From a virus, in IMG/VR virus record IMGVR_UViG_3300034106_002467, positions 1-29,232 of that record: a stretch of 29,232 nucleotides of DNA. One strand, 5' to 3'. Shown here piece by piece: positions 7,780-16,916 of this stretch. Each line of letters starts with the position of its first letter. Within the stretch, counting starts at the first letter, position 1. The translations under genes were made by a program, and so were the position numbers. The notes beneath the pieces are model-generated. The model made no database searches and had not been told where the DNA came from. It worked only from the letters and a program-made list of their open reading frames with translations.

Positions 7780-9206
7780 AGACGCCCATCCTCGGATCGT
7801 CCTATGTGGCGCGGTCGGTCAACGCGGCCGACAGCCGCATGGTCAACCTGTTTCCCGAGGTGGTGCCCGACGGCGGCAAGGAACCTGCGTTTCTCCAGCG
7901 GTGCCCGGGGCTGCGTCTGGTGGTCACCGTAGGCGACGGGCCGATCCGTGGGATGTGGAAGTTTGGCGATTTCCTGTACGTCGCATCTGGCGGCAAACTG
8001 TACCGCGCTGACGGAAATTTCGCCGTGACGGAACTGGGGCTGATCAACGGCAGCGGGCCGGTGAGCATGTCGGACAACGGCACGCAGCTGTTCGTCGCCT
8101 GCAACCCTGACGCGTTCATCTACAACGCCAGCACGGGCGTATTCGCGCAGATCAGCGACCCCGACTTTCCGGGCGCAGTCACTGTGGGCTACCTTGACGG
8201 GTACTTCGTGTTCAACGAACCCAACAGCCAGCGGTTCTGGGTTACATCGCTGAACGACGGCACGCAGATTGACCCGCTGGACTTTGCCAGCGCTGAGGGC
8301 AACCCGGACAACATCGTGTCGCTGATGGTCGACCACCGCGAAGTATGGCTGTTCGGAAATAACACCATTGAGGTCTGGTACAACGCCGGCTTGGCTGACT
8401 TCCCGCTGGCGCGCATTGACGGCGCGTTTATGGAGACGGGTTGCCTCGCCCCGTACAGCGTTGCCAAGCTGGACAACAGCGTGTTCTGGCTGGGTTCGGA
8501 CGCCCGCGGCAACGGCATTGTGTACCGGAACAACGGGTACAACGCGCAGCGCGTTAGCACGCACGCTGTGGAGTGGCAGATCCAGCAGTACGGCGTGCTC
8601 AACGATGCCATCGGCTATTCGTACCAGCAAGACGGGCATTCGTTCTATGTGCTGACATTCCCGACCGCTAACGCGACATGGGTGTTTGACGTCTCCACTG
8701 GGGCGTGGCATGAGCGTGCGGCGTGGGATGGGGTGGAGTTCCGTCGGCACCGCAGCAATTGCCAAGCCAATTTCGCCGGCGAGGTGTTGGTGGGGGACTG
8801 GGAAAACAGCAACGTCTATGCGTTTGACCTTGAGGTGTACAAGGACAATGAAGAAGTGCAGCGTTGGCTGCGGTCTTGGCGCGCGCTACCCACGGGACAA
8901 AACACGCTAAAACGCACGGCGCATTATGCACTGCAGTTGGATTGCGAGTCGGGAACAGGGCTAGTTACTGGGCAAGGCGCTCAGCCCCAAGTTATGCTTC
9001 GTTGGAGCGACGACGGCGGCCACACCTGGTCCAACGAACACTGGGCCAGCATGGGCAAGCTTGGCGAGTACGGCAAGCGCGTGATCTGGCGCCGGCTGGG
9101 CATGACTATGAAGCTGCGGGATCGCGTGTACGAAATTAGCGGCACCGACCCGGTGAAGATCGCCATTATGGGCGCCGAATTAACGGCGACGCCGACGAGC
9201 GCCTGA
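7776..9206 (+). CDS. P22 gp10-like packaged DNA stabilisation protein
   Basis: A 476-residue protein, the same length class as P22 gp10 (472 residues), starting at a GTG overlapping the previous stop. The N-terminus carries SYVARSVNAADSRMVNLFPE and CPGLRLVVTVGDGPIRGMW. Repeated beta strands follow (YVASGGKLYRAD, PVSMSDNGTQLFVACN) and then VEIWLFGNNT-like strands around residue 190 (EVWLFGNNTIEVWYNAG), typical of this family. The C-terminal region has RWSDDGGHTWS. In P22, gp10 forms the middle layer of the tail hub between gp4 and the needle. Together with the coat gene it is one of the strongest morphotype markers here. Confidence 0.92.
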   Translation: MKTPILGSSYVARSVNAADSRMVNLFPEVVPDGGKEPAFLQRCPGLRLVVTVGDGPIRGMWKFGDFLYVASGGKLYRADGNFAVTELGLINGSGPVSMSDNGTQLFVACNPDAFIYNASTGVFAQISDPDFPGAVTVGYLDGYFVFNEPNSQRFWVTSLNDGTQIDPLDFASAEGNPDNIVSLMVDHREVWLFGNNTIEVWYNAGLADFPLARIDGAFMETGCLAPYSVAKLDNSVFWLGSDARGNGIVYRNNGYNAQRVSTHAVEWQIQQYGVLNDAIGYSYQQDGHSFYVLTFPTANATWVFDVSTGAWHERAAWDGVEFRRHRSNCQANFAGEVLVGDWENSNVYAFDLEVYKDNEEVQRWLRSWRALPTGQNTLKRTAHYALQLDCESGTGLVTGQGAQPQVMLRWSDDGGHTWSNEHWASMGKLGEYGKRVIWRRLGMTMKLRDRVYEISGTDPVKIAIMGAELTATPTSA

Positions 9207-9207
9207 G

Positions 9208-10170
9208 ATGCAAACGCTGCCCCGCGTCCCAGCATCCCGCGATCCGCTGGTGGACCGTGGGGCAATCACCACGCGCGCGTGGTTTCGGTTCTTCTCGCTG
9301 CTGCAAGACAGCATTGGCCAAGCCAGCAGAGAGACGTTCACGCTGGTGCAGAACTCTACTGGCGCAACGCTGCCCAAGGGCACTGTGGTGGGCTTTGCCG
9401 GCGTCGGCGCGGCCAACGTATTGTCGGTGTCCAAGTACCTTGCTGACGGCTCCACGCCGTCGCTGTACATCCTCGGCGTGCTGGACGAAACCATCCCCGA
9501 CAGCGGCTCCACGGGCCTGTGCAGCGTCTGGGGGAATGTTAGCGGCATCGACACCAGCGCGTTCAACGTGGGCGACATCCTGTACGCCAGCCCCACGGTG
9601 GCGGGTGCGTTTACCAACGTCAAGCCCACGGCGCCGGATAACGTAATTCCGATGGCGGCAGTGCTAGTGGTCAACGCCACTGATGGCGTGATTTTCGTGC
9701 GGCCGACGATCGAGCAGCAGAAGTATTACGGCGAGTTCACTAAGACCACGGACCAGACTCCCGCTTCGACGAACACGGCCTACGCGCTGACGTTCGACAA
9801 CACCGAGATTGCTGAGGGCGTCAGCATCGGCTCGCCTGCGTCGCGCATTGTGGTGGTGCAGTCTGGCCTATACCAATTTGACGCCACCGTTCAGATCGGC
9901 AGCAGTAGCAGCAGCGCCAAGACGGTTTGGCTGTGGTTCCGCAAAAACGGCACGGACATTGCCAACTCTGCTAGGTTGGTGACAATCAACATCAACAACG
10001 GCTACGTCCCGATGGCGCTGGCCGAGTTTTTTTCGCTTGCCGCCAACGATTACATCGAGATCATGTTTGCCGCAGACGCTACGGCCATCACGGTGGATAA
10101 TGTCGCAGCCACGGCTTTTGCGCCAGCAGCACCTGCCGTCGTGCTGGCGGTAAGCCAGATTCAACAGTGA
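9208..10170 (+). CDS. Needle/fibre protein with probable jelly-roll knob
   Basis: A 320-residue protein starting two bases after the gp10 stop, with no clear ribosome site, so coupling is likely. The N-terminus RDPLVDRGAITTRAWFRFFS is a short helix, followed by a beta domain (residues 40-165, TLVQNSTGATLPKGTVVGFA then GDILYASPTVAG). From about 172 to 320 it reads like a C1q/TNF-type jelly roll: alternating strands such as YALTFDNT, SRIVVVQSGLYQFDATVQIG, KTVWLWFRKNGTDI and DYIEIMFAAD. It occupies the place of the P22 tail needle (gp26). The Sf6 needle is known to end in such a knob, so needle or fibre is a fair inference, though no long coiled coil is seen. Confidence 0.75.
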   Translation: MQTLPRVPASRDPLVDRGAITTRAWFRFFSLLQDSIGQASRETFTLVQNSTGATLPKGTVVGFAGVGAANVLSVSKYLADGSTPSLYILGVLDETIPDSGSTGLCSVWGNVSGIDTSAFNVGDILYASPTVAGAFTNVKPTAPDNVIPMAAVLVVNATDGVIFVRPTIEQQKYYGEFTKTTDQTPASTNTAYALTFDNTEIAEGVSIGSPASRIVVVQSGLYQFDATVQIGSSSSSAKTVWLWFRKNGTDIANSARLVTININNGYVPMALAEFFSLAANDYIEIMFAADATAITVDNVAATAFAPAAPAVVLAVSQIQQ

Positions 10171-10177
10171 GAGCACC

Positions 10178-11449
10178 ATGAGCGTTTCGCTTTCCCCATA
10201 CGCTGGCGCCGGGGCGCAGTTCTTCGACAACAACGGCAACCCGCTGGCCGGGGGTAAAATTTTTACTTATGCCGCCGGCACGACGACGCCGCTAGCAACC
10301 TACACGGATTACACGGGCAACACGGCTAATCCCGTGTATCCGGTGGGCATCGTGCTGGACAGCGCCGGACGAACGCCCGCGCAGATCTGGCTGACGGAAG
10401 GATCGTCGTACAAGTTCGTGCTGGAAACGGCTCTTGGCGTCACGATCAAGACCGACGACAACATCTTTGCGTCGTACGAATTGGCCAAAGCCGTCGGTAT
10501 TGCTGTCGGTTTGGGCGCCGGCAGCGTTCCGACCAACATCGCTGTGGGCGACACGGCGCTGGACAGCAACACCACGGGCTCCAACAACACCGCAGTGGGC
10601 TACAACGCCCTGACGGCCAACACGGACGGCTTCCAGAACACCGCCGTTGGCTCCGAGGCGCTGGATGCGAACACCTCGGGCGACTACAACACTGCGGTGG
10701 GCTTCCAAGCGCTGACAGCGGCCAACATTGCAAACTACAACACTGGCGTGGGCTATCGGACGCTAAATGCGGCCACTACCGGCGCAAACAATACTGCGTT
10801 GGGTAGCGATGCGCTGTTGTTGGTGTCCACGGGCTCTAACAACGTGGCGGTGGGGTACTCGGCGCTGGACGCTTACACCGGCAGCGATGCCGTGGCCGTG
10901 GGGGCTCTTGCGCTGGGAGCAAACACCAACGGCCCAGGCAACACTGCGGTGGGCAGAGGTGCGGCGCAACTGGTGGTTACGGGCGCGTACAACGTTGCCG
11001 TTGGGTGGGCTGCGCTGGATGCGGCTACCACCAGCAACAACGTAGCGGTTGGTGCAGACGCCTTGGGCGCACTGACAAGTGGGGACAACAACACCGCAAT
11101 AGGGTTTCAAGCCGGCAGTTCTATTGTGTCCGGCAGCGGAAACATTGTTATTGGCCATAGCGCCGCCGCATCATCCTCAAGCGTCAGCAACGAAATGACG
11201 CTGGGCAGCACCAACATTACGTCAATGCGCGTGCCGGGTTTGTTTATGACGGTCGGTCAGAAATGGATCAACAACAGCACACTCACGGTGGCGATTTTGC
11301 TTGCTAGCGCGCCAGCTGCTACTGTCGGCGCAGGCGCTCGCGCCGTAGTAACGGACGCCAGCGCAACGACTTTTCATTCGATCGTAGCCGGCGGCGGCGC
11401 GAACGTCGTGCCCGTGTTCAGCGACGGCACTGATTGGCGGATTGGGTGA
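10178..11449 (+). CDS. Tail fibre with YadA-type repeats
   Basis: A 423-residue protein. Residues 11-100 form a virion-attachment-type domain (FFDNNGNPLAGGKIFTYAAG, then SAGRTPAQIWLTEGSSYKFVL) common to podovirus fibres. About residues 115-336 hold roughly 13 repeats of about 17 residues with core NxAVGxxAL, like the YadA head left-handed beta-roll. The C-terminal 85 residues include GARAVVTDASATTF and end VFSDGTDWRIG, a common phage tail end. The protein is most likely a trimeric receptor-binding fibre. There is no visible tailspike enzyme domain, intramolecular chaperone or adjacent reverse transcriptase, so no diversity-generating system is indicated. Confidence 0.83.
   Translation: MSVSLSPYAGAGAQFFDNNGNPLAGGKIFTYAAGTTTPLATYTDYTGNTANPVYPVGIVLDSAGRTPAQIWLTEGSSYKFVLETALGVTIKTDDNIFASYELAKAVGIAVGLGAGSVPTNIAVGDTALDSNTTGSNNTAVGYNALTANTDGFQNTAVGSEALDANTSGDYNTAVGFQALTAANIANYNTGVGYRTLNAATTGANNTALGSDALLLVSTGSNNVAVGYSALDAYTGSDAVAVGALALGANTNGPGNTAVGRGAAQLVVTGAYNVAVGWAALDAATTSNNVAVGADALGALTSGDNNTAIGFQAGSSIVSGSGNIVIGHSAAASSSSVSNEMTLGSTNITSMRVPGLFMTVGQKWINNSTLTVAILLASAPAATVGAGARAVVTDASATTFHSIVAGGGANVVPVFSDGTDWRIG
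10520..11185 (+). repeat. About 13 YadA-type coding repeats
   Basis: In-frame repeats of about 51 bases encode units such as GSNNTAVGYNALTANTD and GDYNTAVGFQALTAAN. The core is N-[TV]-[AG]-[VL]-G followed by AL or similar. Units vary from 16 to 19 residues and the DNA is well diverged, so the array is not a recent slippage product. Confidence 0.8.
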
Positions 11450-11457
11450 GGTGAATC

Positions 11458-13695
11458 ATGGCAAAGCTAACGTCAAAAGGCACTTACGCCGTTTCTGACT
11501 GGTCGAACGTTGACGCCCTGTTTCCGAAAACGCGGATGGGGACTGGCGCGGAAGACTCTGACGTCACCTACCAGAATGACGCCTACACGCAATTCAAGAA
11601 CCTAGAGAGCGGCTACTGGCTCCAGTTTTTGCCGCAACTTGGGTTTACTGGGCCGACTACCAAAGAGGTTGTCAACTTCCCCGGCACGGTAGACGAAGAA
11701 AGAACGACGACGATTTCCGACGAGGCCGCTGCTGCAATCCAGCAGTTCAAGGCGCAAGGTTACGATGTTGTCATCAATCCCAATAAGATTGATTCTGGCA
11801 GCAAAAGCGTAACCGAATTTGCGTTTAAGACGCCAGATGGCAAGTTTCAAAAGACTTGGGAATACACCGGTGGCGCATGGTACGAGCAAGTTGCTCCGTA
11901 CCTTGGGCTTGTGCTGCCCGGAATTCTCGGCATGGCGGGCATCAGCGCCGGCAGTCTTGGCGCGTCTATTACCGGGCAAACGTCCAACGCTCTGTTAAAC
12001 AACGCGGTCGGCGGCGCGATTATTGGCGGCGCAAAAGAACTGATTACCAGCGGCGGCGATGTTGAGTCCGCCATCAAGGGCGCGCTGACTGGCGGCGCGC
12101 TGGGTGCTGCGGCAGAGTTGGCGCAGCCATACATCAAGGACGCCGCAAACGCGCTATCCAATCTGACCGGCGAACAAGTCGCGCAGTTGGCCAGCACCGA
12201 TGTTGCGGCGACAGACGTTGCCGGCAGCGTGGGCGACGTGGATGTGGGTGGCGTGGGGGATGTGGGTGTGCCCGCAGGGGTTGAGCAAATTGCTTCTGTG
12301 GCTAACTTTAGCCCAGAGGCAATGCAAACCTACGCTAACGAAATCGCGGCGGGCGCATCCAGAGATCTTGCCTACACAAGAGCAGTGTTGGTGGAAAACC
12401 AGCTGCAAGCCGCGCAGTCTATTTACGACCGCACCATGACCCCAGACGTGGCAGATGCCATGTTGGCTGGGGGATCTGCACCGCCAGTGGTGAACAACCT
12501 GGCCGGAACGGCGGCGCCAGTTACGCCTCCGCCTGCAAATGCGTTGACCGGCGGAACCATTACTCCAGAGGTGGCAGATGCCATGCTGGAGAACAATCTG
12601 ACGACGCCGATTTCCGTTACCCCACCCGGCGGCGTGGCAACCGTTGATTTGACTGCCGGCCAAACCGCCGGGCAAGCCGCAGGCGCAGGCACTGTTGCCG
12701 ACACCGGAGCCGGCCTTGGTGCCGCAGGCACTGCCGCAGGCGTAGCGGGAGCGGGTGTGGCGGCCGGTGCTGCCGGAGCCGGCACGGCAGCGGGCGTGGG
12801 CGGCCAGATGACTGCAGCCGATATTGCAGGACTAGACCCCAACCTCACGCTAGGCGGCGGCTCTGACGTGCTAGGCGGCACTGATGTCGGCGGCGGCACA
12901 GGCGCAATCATCACGGGCGCAGCAGGCGGCGCTGGTGCGGGCGCTGTCACTGCGGGTGGCGCTACTGCCGGCCTCACCGGCATCCCCGTCGTCGACGACT
13001 TCCTCAAGTACATCGGCACGCCCGCAGGCGCTGCGGCGCTGGGTGCGTTCGGCAGCTTGGCAGGCGGGTATCTGACGGGCCAGGCGGCGAAAGACGCGGC
13101 AAACATCCAAGCGCAGTCGGCGGCAAACGCTCTCAAACTGCAGCAAGATCAGTTTGATTACCAGAAAAGCCTGCTGGAGCCGTATCGCGCGCGTGGCGAG
13201 TCTGCGCTGAACCGCTTGGCCGGCGTGATGGGCCTCGACGGCCAACCCGCCCAGCCCCAGCAACTGCTGGACATGGACCCCGGCTACGCTTTCCGCTTGG
13301 GCGAGGGCATGAAAGCGCTGGAGCGCGTGCAGGCCGCGCGGGGCAACATGCTGTCTGGCGGGGCGATCAAGGCAGGCCAGCGGTACGCGCAGGACTTCGC
13401 CTCGGGCGAGTACGGCAACGCGTACAACCGGCTAGCCAACATCGCCGGATTGGGGCAAACTGTCGGCGGTCAGTTGGGCTCTGCGGCCCAGCAGTTTGGC
13501 CAGACGGCAGGGGAAACGATGTCTCAGGGCGCGAATGCACTAGCGGCGGGGCGGATCAATCGCACCAGCGGTTACATGGGTGGCGTCGGTGGCGCTGTAG
13601 GCGCCTATCAGAACTACCAGAACCAGCAGCAGCAGAATCAGTTGTTCGGAAAGTTTATAGACATCTACGGCCGCTCCGTCGGCGTTGGGGGCTGA
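11458..13695 (+). CDS. Large internal/ejection-type virion protein
   Basis: A 745-residue protein with a GAGGTG ribosome site. The N-terminal 130 residues are ordered and charged (SNVDALFPKTRMG, YWLQFLPQLGFTG). Residues about 140-250 and 398-450 are Gly/Ala-rich, including long runs of GAGTAAG-type sequence that could contact membrane. A short motif, (M/I)TP(D/E)VADAML, occurs twice at nt 12436-12465 and 12559-12588. The C-terminal 150 residues, with QDQFDYQKSLLEPYRARGE, DMDPGYAFRLGEG and RGNMLSGGAIKAGQ, match a tail region common to phage DNA-transfer proteins. The position after the fibre genes corresponds to P22 genes 7, 20 and 16, whose products enter the host with DNA. The role is inferred from this. 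Confidence 0.75.
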   Translation: MAKLTSKGTYAVSDWSNVDALFPKTRMGTGAEDSDVTYQNDAYTQFKNLESGYWLQFLPQLGFTGPTTKEVVNFPGTVDEERTTTISDEAAAAIQQFKAQGYDVVINPNKIDSGSKSVTEFAFKTPDGKFQKTWEYTGGAWYEQVAPYLGLVLPGILGMAGISAGSLGASITGQTSNALLNNAVGGAIIGGAKELITSGGDVESAIKGALTGGALGAAAELAQPYIKDAANALSNLTGEQVAQLASTDVAATDVAGSVGDVDVGGVGDVGVPAGVEQIASVANFSPEAMQTYANEIAAGASRDLAYTRAVLVENQLQAAQSIYDRTMTPDVADAMLAGGSAPPVVNNLAGTAAPVTPPPANALTGGTITPEVADAMLENNLTTPISVTPPGGVATVDLTAGQTAGQAAGAGTVADTGAGLGAAGTAAGVAGAGVAAGAAGAGTAAGVGGQMTAADIAGLDPNLTLGGGSDVLGGTDVGGGTGAIITGAAGGAGAGAVTAGGATAGLTGIPVVDDFLKYIGTPAGAAALGAFGSLAGGYLTGQAAKDAANIQAQSAANALKLQQDQFDYQKSLLEPYRARGESALNRLAGVMGLDGQPAQPQQLLDMDPGYAFRLGEGMKALERVQAARGNMLSGGAIKAGQRYAQDFASGEYGNAYNRLANIAGLGQTVGGQLGSAAQQFGQTAGETMSQGANALAAGRINRTSGYMGGVGGAVGAYQNYQNQQQQNQLFGKFIDIYGRSVGVGG

Positions 13696-13696
13696 C

Positions 13697-15112
13697 ATGC
13701 CGATTGACGCAAGCATCATCTCGCAAGCGCGAAACATTCCGCAGATCCGGTATCAGCCGGAGTCGCAGTTTGAGTCGTTCGCCAAGATCCAGCCGACGCT
13801 GAATGCGATGCAGCAGATGAAGCAGCGTGCGGTTGCGGCTCGCGGTGCGGCTGAGATTGAAGATTTCATGCGCTCTCGCGGGCATAACATCAACCTTGGC
13901 GAGCTTGGCGCCTTGATGGTGCGCGTTGGCAAAACTGAAGAAGGCGCAAGGCTAATTGCCGCAGACAACGAGCGAAAGCAAATAGAAGCGGCGCTTGGCG
14001 GCATGGGGCTTGGCCAACAGGCCACCGAGCCGACTGGCGTAAATGCTATGGCTGCCGCGCCGTCCGCAAACGCGATGGCACAGCCCGCTGCGGCGCAGCC
14101 TTCTGTCCCGAGTCAGGCGGTCACTGCGCCTCCTATGCCGGCTACCGCGCCGAGCATGGCTACGCAGGGTCAGCCCGCAGGCTTTAGGACGACGCCGCGG
14201 CAACTGGCGCAACTGGCGGCAAGCGGGCAAGCTGGCGCTAGGGTTGCAAGTGCGATGGCGCCGTTTGCGGAAAAGCCGCAACCCGTACCGGAAAAATTAC
14301 GCCTGATGCGGCAATTTGGTTTTCCGGAAACCCAAGAAGGTTATCGGCAGTTTGAAGAATTTAGTAGGGCGCCGCAAGATACCAGAACGTCTGACGAAAA
14401 GAATTACGAAACAGCGCTCAAAGGCGGGTTTAAGGGGTCGTTTTACGAGTACCTGACTGGATTGCGCAAAGCTGGCGCTCCGAACACATCGCTTAATTTG
14501 GCTACAGAAAAAGCAGAAAAAGTTGCCCGCGCACAACAATTAGTGAAAGACTACGATCAAGTTTCACAGACTGCCAGAAACGCTAGGCGATCTTTGACAT
14601 CAATTGAAGGCGCACAGCGCGTTCTTGACAGAGGTTTTACAACTGGGTTTGGAACGGAAACTATTGGCGTTGCAGCATCTGTGCTTGCTTCGCTCGGAGT
14701 TCCTTCGGCAGAAAAATACGCCACCAATTCACAGGCATTTTTGTCAGCAGCAAGAAACGTTTTGCTTGACCGCCAGTTGGATCAAAAAGGCCCGCAAACA
14801 GAAAACGACGCAAAACGCATTGAGGAATCTTTTGTCAGGCTTGGGAACACTACTGCGGCAAACAAATTCATTCTTGCCGTCGCCAAGGCTCAGGCGGAAA
14901 TGGCATCAGCGCAGCAAAAAGCGTATTCCGCATACTATCGGAAAAATGGAACTTACGATGGCGCGGAAGAAGAATGGCTTGCCGGAGAAGGAAGCAAGTC
15001 TATTTTTGAACATCCGTCAATGAAACAGTTTTCTGATGCTGCGGCAGAGCCAACTGGCCGACCTTCGCTAGAGCAAATATTGGGTCCGCGTCCTGCAAAT
15101 CTTGGGAAATAG
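13697..15112 (+). CDS. Second internal/ejection-type virion protein
   Basis: Start chosen at the ATG at 13697, just after the preceding stop, with a GGGGG ribosome site; the TTG at 13685 is inside the previous gene. The 471-residue product begins PIDASIISQARNIPQI and has a helix-rich first 110 residues. A Pro/Ala/Met-rich linker follows (about 115-165), then a largely helical domain with RRSLTSIEGAQRVLDRGFTT and TNSQAFLSAARNVLLDRQLD, which is a segment I associate with podovirus internal proteins. DNA from about 14290 onward is noticeably less GC-rich than its neighbours. Function as an ejection protein is inferred from context. Confidence 0.75.
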   Translation: MPIDASIISQARNIPQIRYQPESQFESFAKIQPTLNAMQQMKQRAVAARGAAEIEDFMRSRGHNINLGELGALMVRVGKTEEGARLIAADNERKQIEAALGGMGLGQQATEPTGVNAMAAAPSANAMAQPAAAQPSVPSQAVTAPPMPATAPSMATQGQPAGFRTTPRQLAQLAASGQAGARVASAMAPFAEKPQPVPEKLRLMRQFGFPETQEGYRQFEEFSRAPQDTRTSDEKNYETALKGGFKGSFYEYLTGLRKAGAPNTSLNLATEKAEKVARAQQLVKDYDQVSQTARNARRSLTSIEGAQRVLDRGFTTGFGTETIGVAASVLASLGVPSAEKYATNSQAFLSAARNVLLDRQLDQKGPQTENDAKRIEESFVRLGNTTAANKFILAVAKAQAEMASAQQKAYSAYYRKNGTYDGAEEEWLAGEGSKSIFEHPSMKQFSDAAAEPTGRPSLEQILGPRPANLGK

Positions 15113-15114
15113 CC

Positions 15115-16686
15115 GTGGCCGACTTGCGTGATCAAATTAATTCAGCCCGGCGCGCCGGTTATTCCGACTCGGATATTGCGGATTTTCTCAAACAAAGAGA
15201 TCCCAACATCGGAAAAGCTCTGGAAAGCGGCTATTCGGCAGATGAAGTAATGCAGCATTTGGCACCGCCGCCGACCGTAATGGAACGCGCTGTCCGCCAG
15301 ACTGGTATTGCTGCTCGCGGCGCTGCGCCTGGGGCACTAGGCGCCACTGCTGGTGGCGCATTAGGCGCCGCCATCGGCGGCCCGCCTGGCGCCGCAATTG
15401 GTGCGTTGGCCGGCTCTCTGTACGTCCCCGCCGCAGATGCGCTGGCAAGCGCATACCGAGGCATCACTGGCAGGGATGTAAAGCCGTTGTCGCAGGCCAT
15501 TTCTGAACGCCTTCCCGGGCCGCGTGCCGAAACTTCGGTCGAGCGCATGGTAGAGGCCGCTGGCTCTGCGCTTGGCGGCACGGTGCCACAAGTTGCCGCA
15601 GGGCAACGCATGGCGCAAATGGCCGGAGGCGCCGGCGCCATAGGACGCGAAGTAAGCCGCGTGCCTCTGACGCAGGTTTTGGCCGCGCCCGCCGCCGGCG
15701 CTGCGGCGCAAGGCACTGCTGAGGCCACTGACAGCCCTTTGGCTGGCGTTGTCGCTGGGGTTGCAACCGCAGCGATTCCCGGATTGCGAGCCACCAAACG
15801 CGAGGCGGCGCCTACGGAAGCTGAACTGAAGGGTCGGTCTAAAGCAAACTACGACATTCTTCAACAGTCAGGATTGCAGCTTTCTAACTCTCAATTTCGC
15901 CAATTTGCAAATTCTTTGCCGGCGCAGCTTCGTGTTTCGTCGGGTTACGTCCCCGCGGCGTATCCAAAAATTTCCGCAGTGATTGGCGAAATGGTTAAAG
16001 GTGGGCCAAAAGATGTTGCTGAATTGCAGGCGTTGCGAAAGATGATTGCCGGCGCAGGCAAAAGCGCGGACGCGCAAGAGAGGCTAATTTCTCATGAATT
16101 GCTTGACGCATTCGATGATTACGTCTTGAACGCTCCGCCAAGCGCAATTGTTGGTGGCGATAAAACCGCCATTAAGTCGTGGAATGAAGCGCGCGCCGAC
16201 TACGCAAAGATGAAAAAAAGCGAAATTTTTACCGACATGATTGAAAAGGCGGAACTTGACACGGCCAGCAAGGTTGCGTCCCTTAGTCGCCAGCTTTCTT
16301 CCTTGGCGCGAAACGACAAACGCATGAGGGTGTTTACGGCCGATGAACGCAAGGCTATTGAAGCGGCGGCTAAAGGCGGAAAGATGCAAGACATGCTCAA
16401 CGTTGCCGGCAAGTTCACTCCGATGACGCCCGCTGCAGCAATTTTCGCAGCCGTTGCGCCGTATGGAGCCGCCGTCGCCACTGCAGGCCTAACGTCGCGT
16501 GAACTTGCTACGCGCCTCAAACAGCGCGACATTGGTCGCCTATCGCAACAAATGCGTCTTGGGCGAGAACCTTCTGTTCTTGAGTCGCCACTGGCAAATA
16601 TTCCAATCATGTCTGCCAGAGGATTGCTTTCCGGCCAAAATGAATTGATTGAACCAGTCCGCAACCGCAACGCCCTCACTCAGTGA
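15115..16686 (+). CDS. Third internal/ejection-type virion protein
   Basis: A 523-residue protein starting at GTG two bases after the preceding stop. The N-terminus has two short repeats of a GYS(D/A)(S/D)(D/E) motif (AGYSDSDIADFLKQ and SGYSADEVMQHL), a pattern often seen at the start of phage internal proteins. Residues about 65-105 are a Gly/Ala-rich hydrophobic segment with repeated G-x-x-x-G spacing (GALGAAIGGPPGAAIGALAG) that could insert in membrane. A long helical remainder ends with a second hydrophobic stretch (AAIFAAVAPYGAAVATAG). It is last in the structural block, where P22 has gp16, which promotes DNA entry. No lytic transglycosylase motif was found. Confidence 0.75.
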   Translation: MADLRDQINSARRAGYSDSDIADFLKQRDPNIGKALESGYSADEVMQHLAPPPTVMERAVRQTGIAARGAAPGALGATAGGALGAAIGGPPGAAIGALAGSLYVPAADALASAYRGITGRDVKPLSQAISERLPGPRAETSVERMVEAAGSALGGTVPQVAAGQRMAQMAGGAGAIGREVSRVPLTQVLAAPAAGAAAQGTAEATDSPLAGVVAGVATAAIPGLRATKREAAPTEAELKGRSKANYDILQQSGLQLSNSQFRQFANSLPAQLRVSSGYVPAAYPKISAVIGEMVKGGPKDVAELQALRKMIAGAGKSADAQERLISHELLDAFDDYVLNAPPSAIVGGDKTAIKSWNEARADYAKMKKSEIFTDMIEKAELDTASKVASLSRQLSSLARNDKRMRVFTADERKAIEAAAKGGKMQDMLNVAGKFTPMTPAAAIFAAVAPYGAAVATAGLTSRELATRLKQRDIGRLSQQMRLGREPSVLESPLANIPIMSARGLLSGQNELIEPVRNRNALTQ

Positions 16687-16687
16687 C

Positions 16688-16915
16688 ATGGACACCCAAA
16701 CCCTATTCAACGTGGCCGTCACGCTGGCAGGCGGCATGGGCGGCTGGATACTGAACAACATCTACCAGTCGATCCGGATGCTGGACAAAGACGTGCGTCA
16801 GATGCCGAGGTTGTACGTCACGAAGGAAGACTACAAGGCCGATGTCGCGGAGATCAAGCAGATGCTGAGCAAGATCTTCGACAAGTTGGACGAAAAGGCA
16901 GACAAGCGGACATAA
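16688..16915 (+). CDS. Small membrane-anchored coiled-coil protein
   Basis: Start at the ATG one base after the previous stop; a longer frame reading from 16649 lies inside the upstream gene. The 75-residue product has one N-terminal membrane segment (LFNVAVTLAGGMGGWILNNI, residues 5-24) followed by a charged helix (VTKEDYKADVAEIKQMLSKI) ending in Lys-rich residues. Similar proteins occur ahead of lysis genes in many proteobacterial phages and remain uncharacterised. Topology is N-in or N-out with a long cytoplasmic or periplasmic helix. A holin, antiholin or accessory lysis role is possible but not shown. Confidence 0.75.
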   Translation: MDTQTLFNVAVTLAGGMGGWILNNIYQSIRMLDKDVRQMPRLYVTKEDYKADVAEIKQMLSKIFDKLDEKADKRT

Positions 16916-16916
16916 G

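Noticed and set aside
7572-8765. 397-residue antisense frame over the gp10-like gene
   Set aside because: Shadow frame opposite a confident gene; composition is that of GC-rich antisense reading.
10178-11449. Diversity-generating retroelement target in the tail fibre
   Set aside because: No reverse transcriptase, template repeat or adenine-biased variable end was seen in the window.
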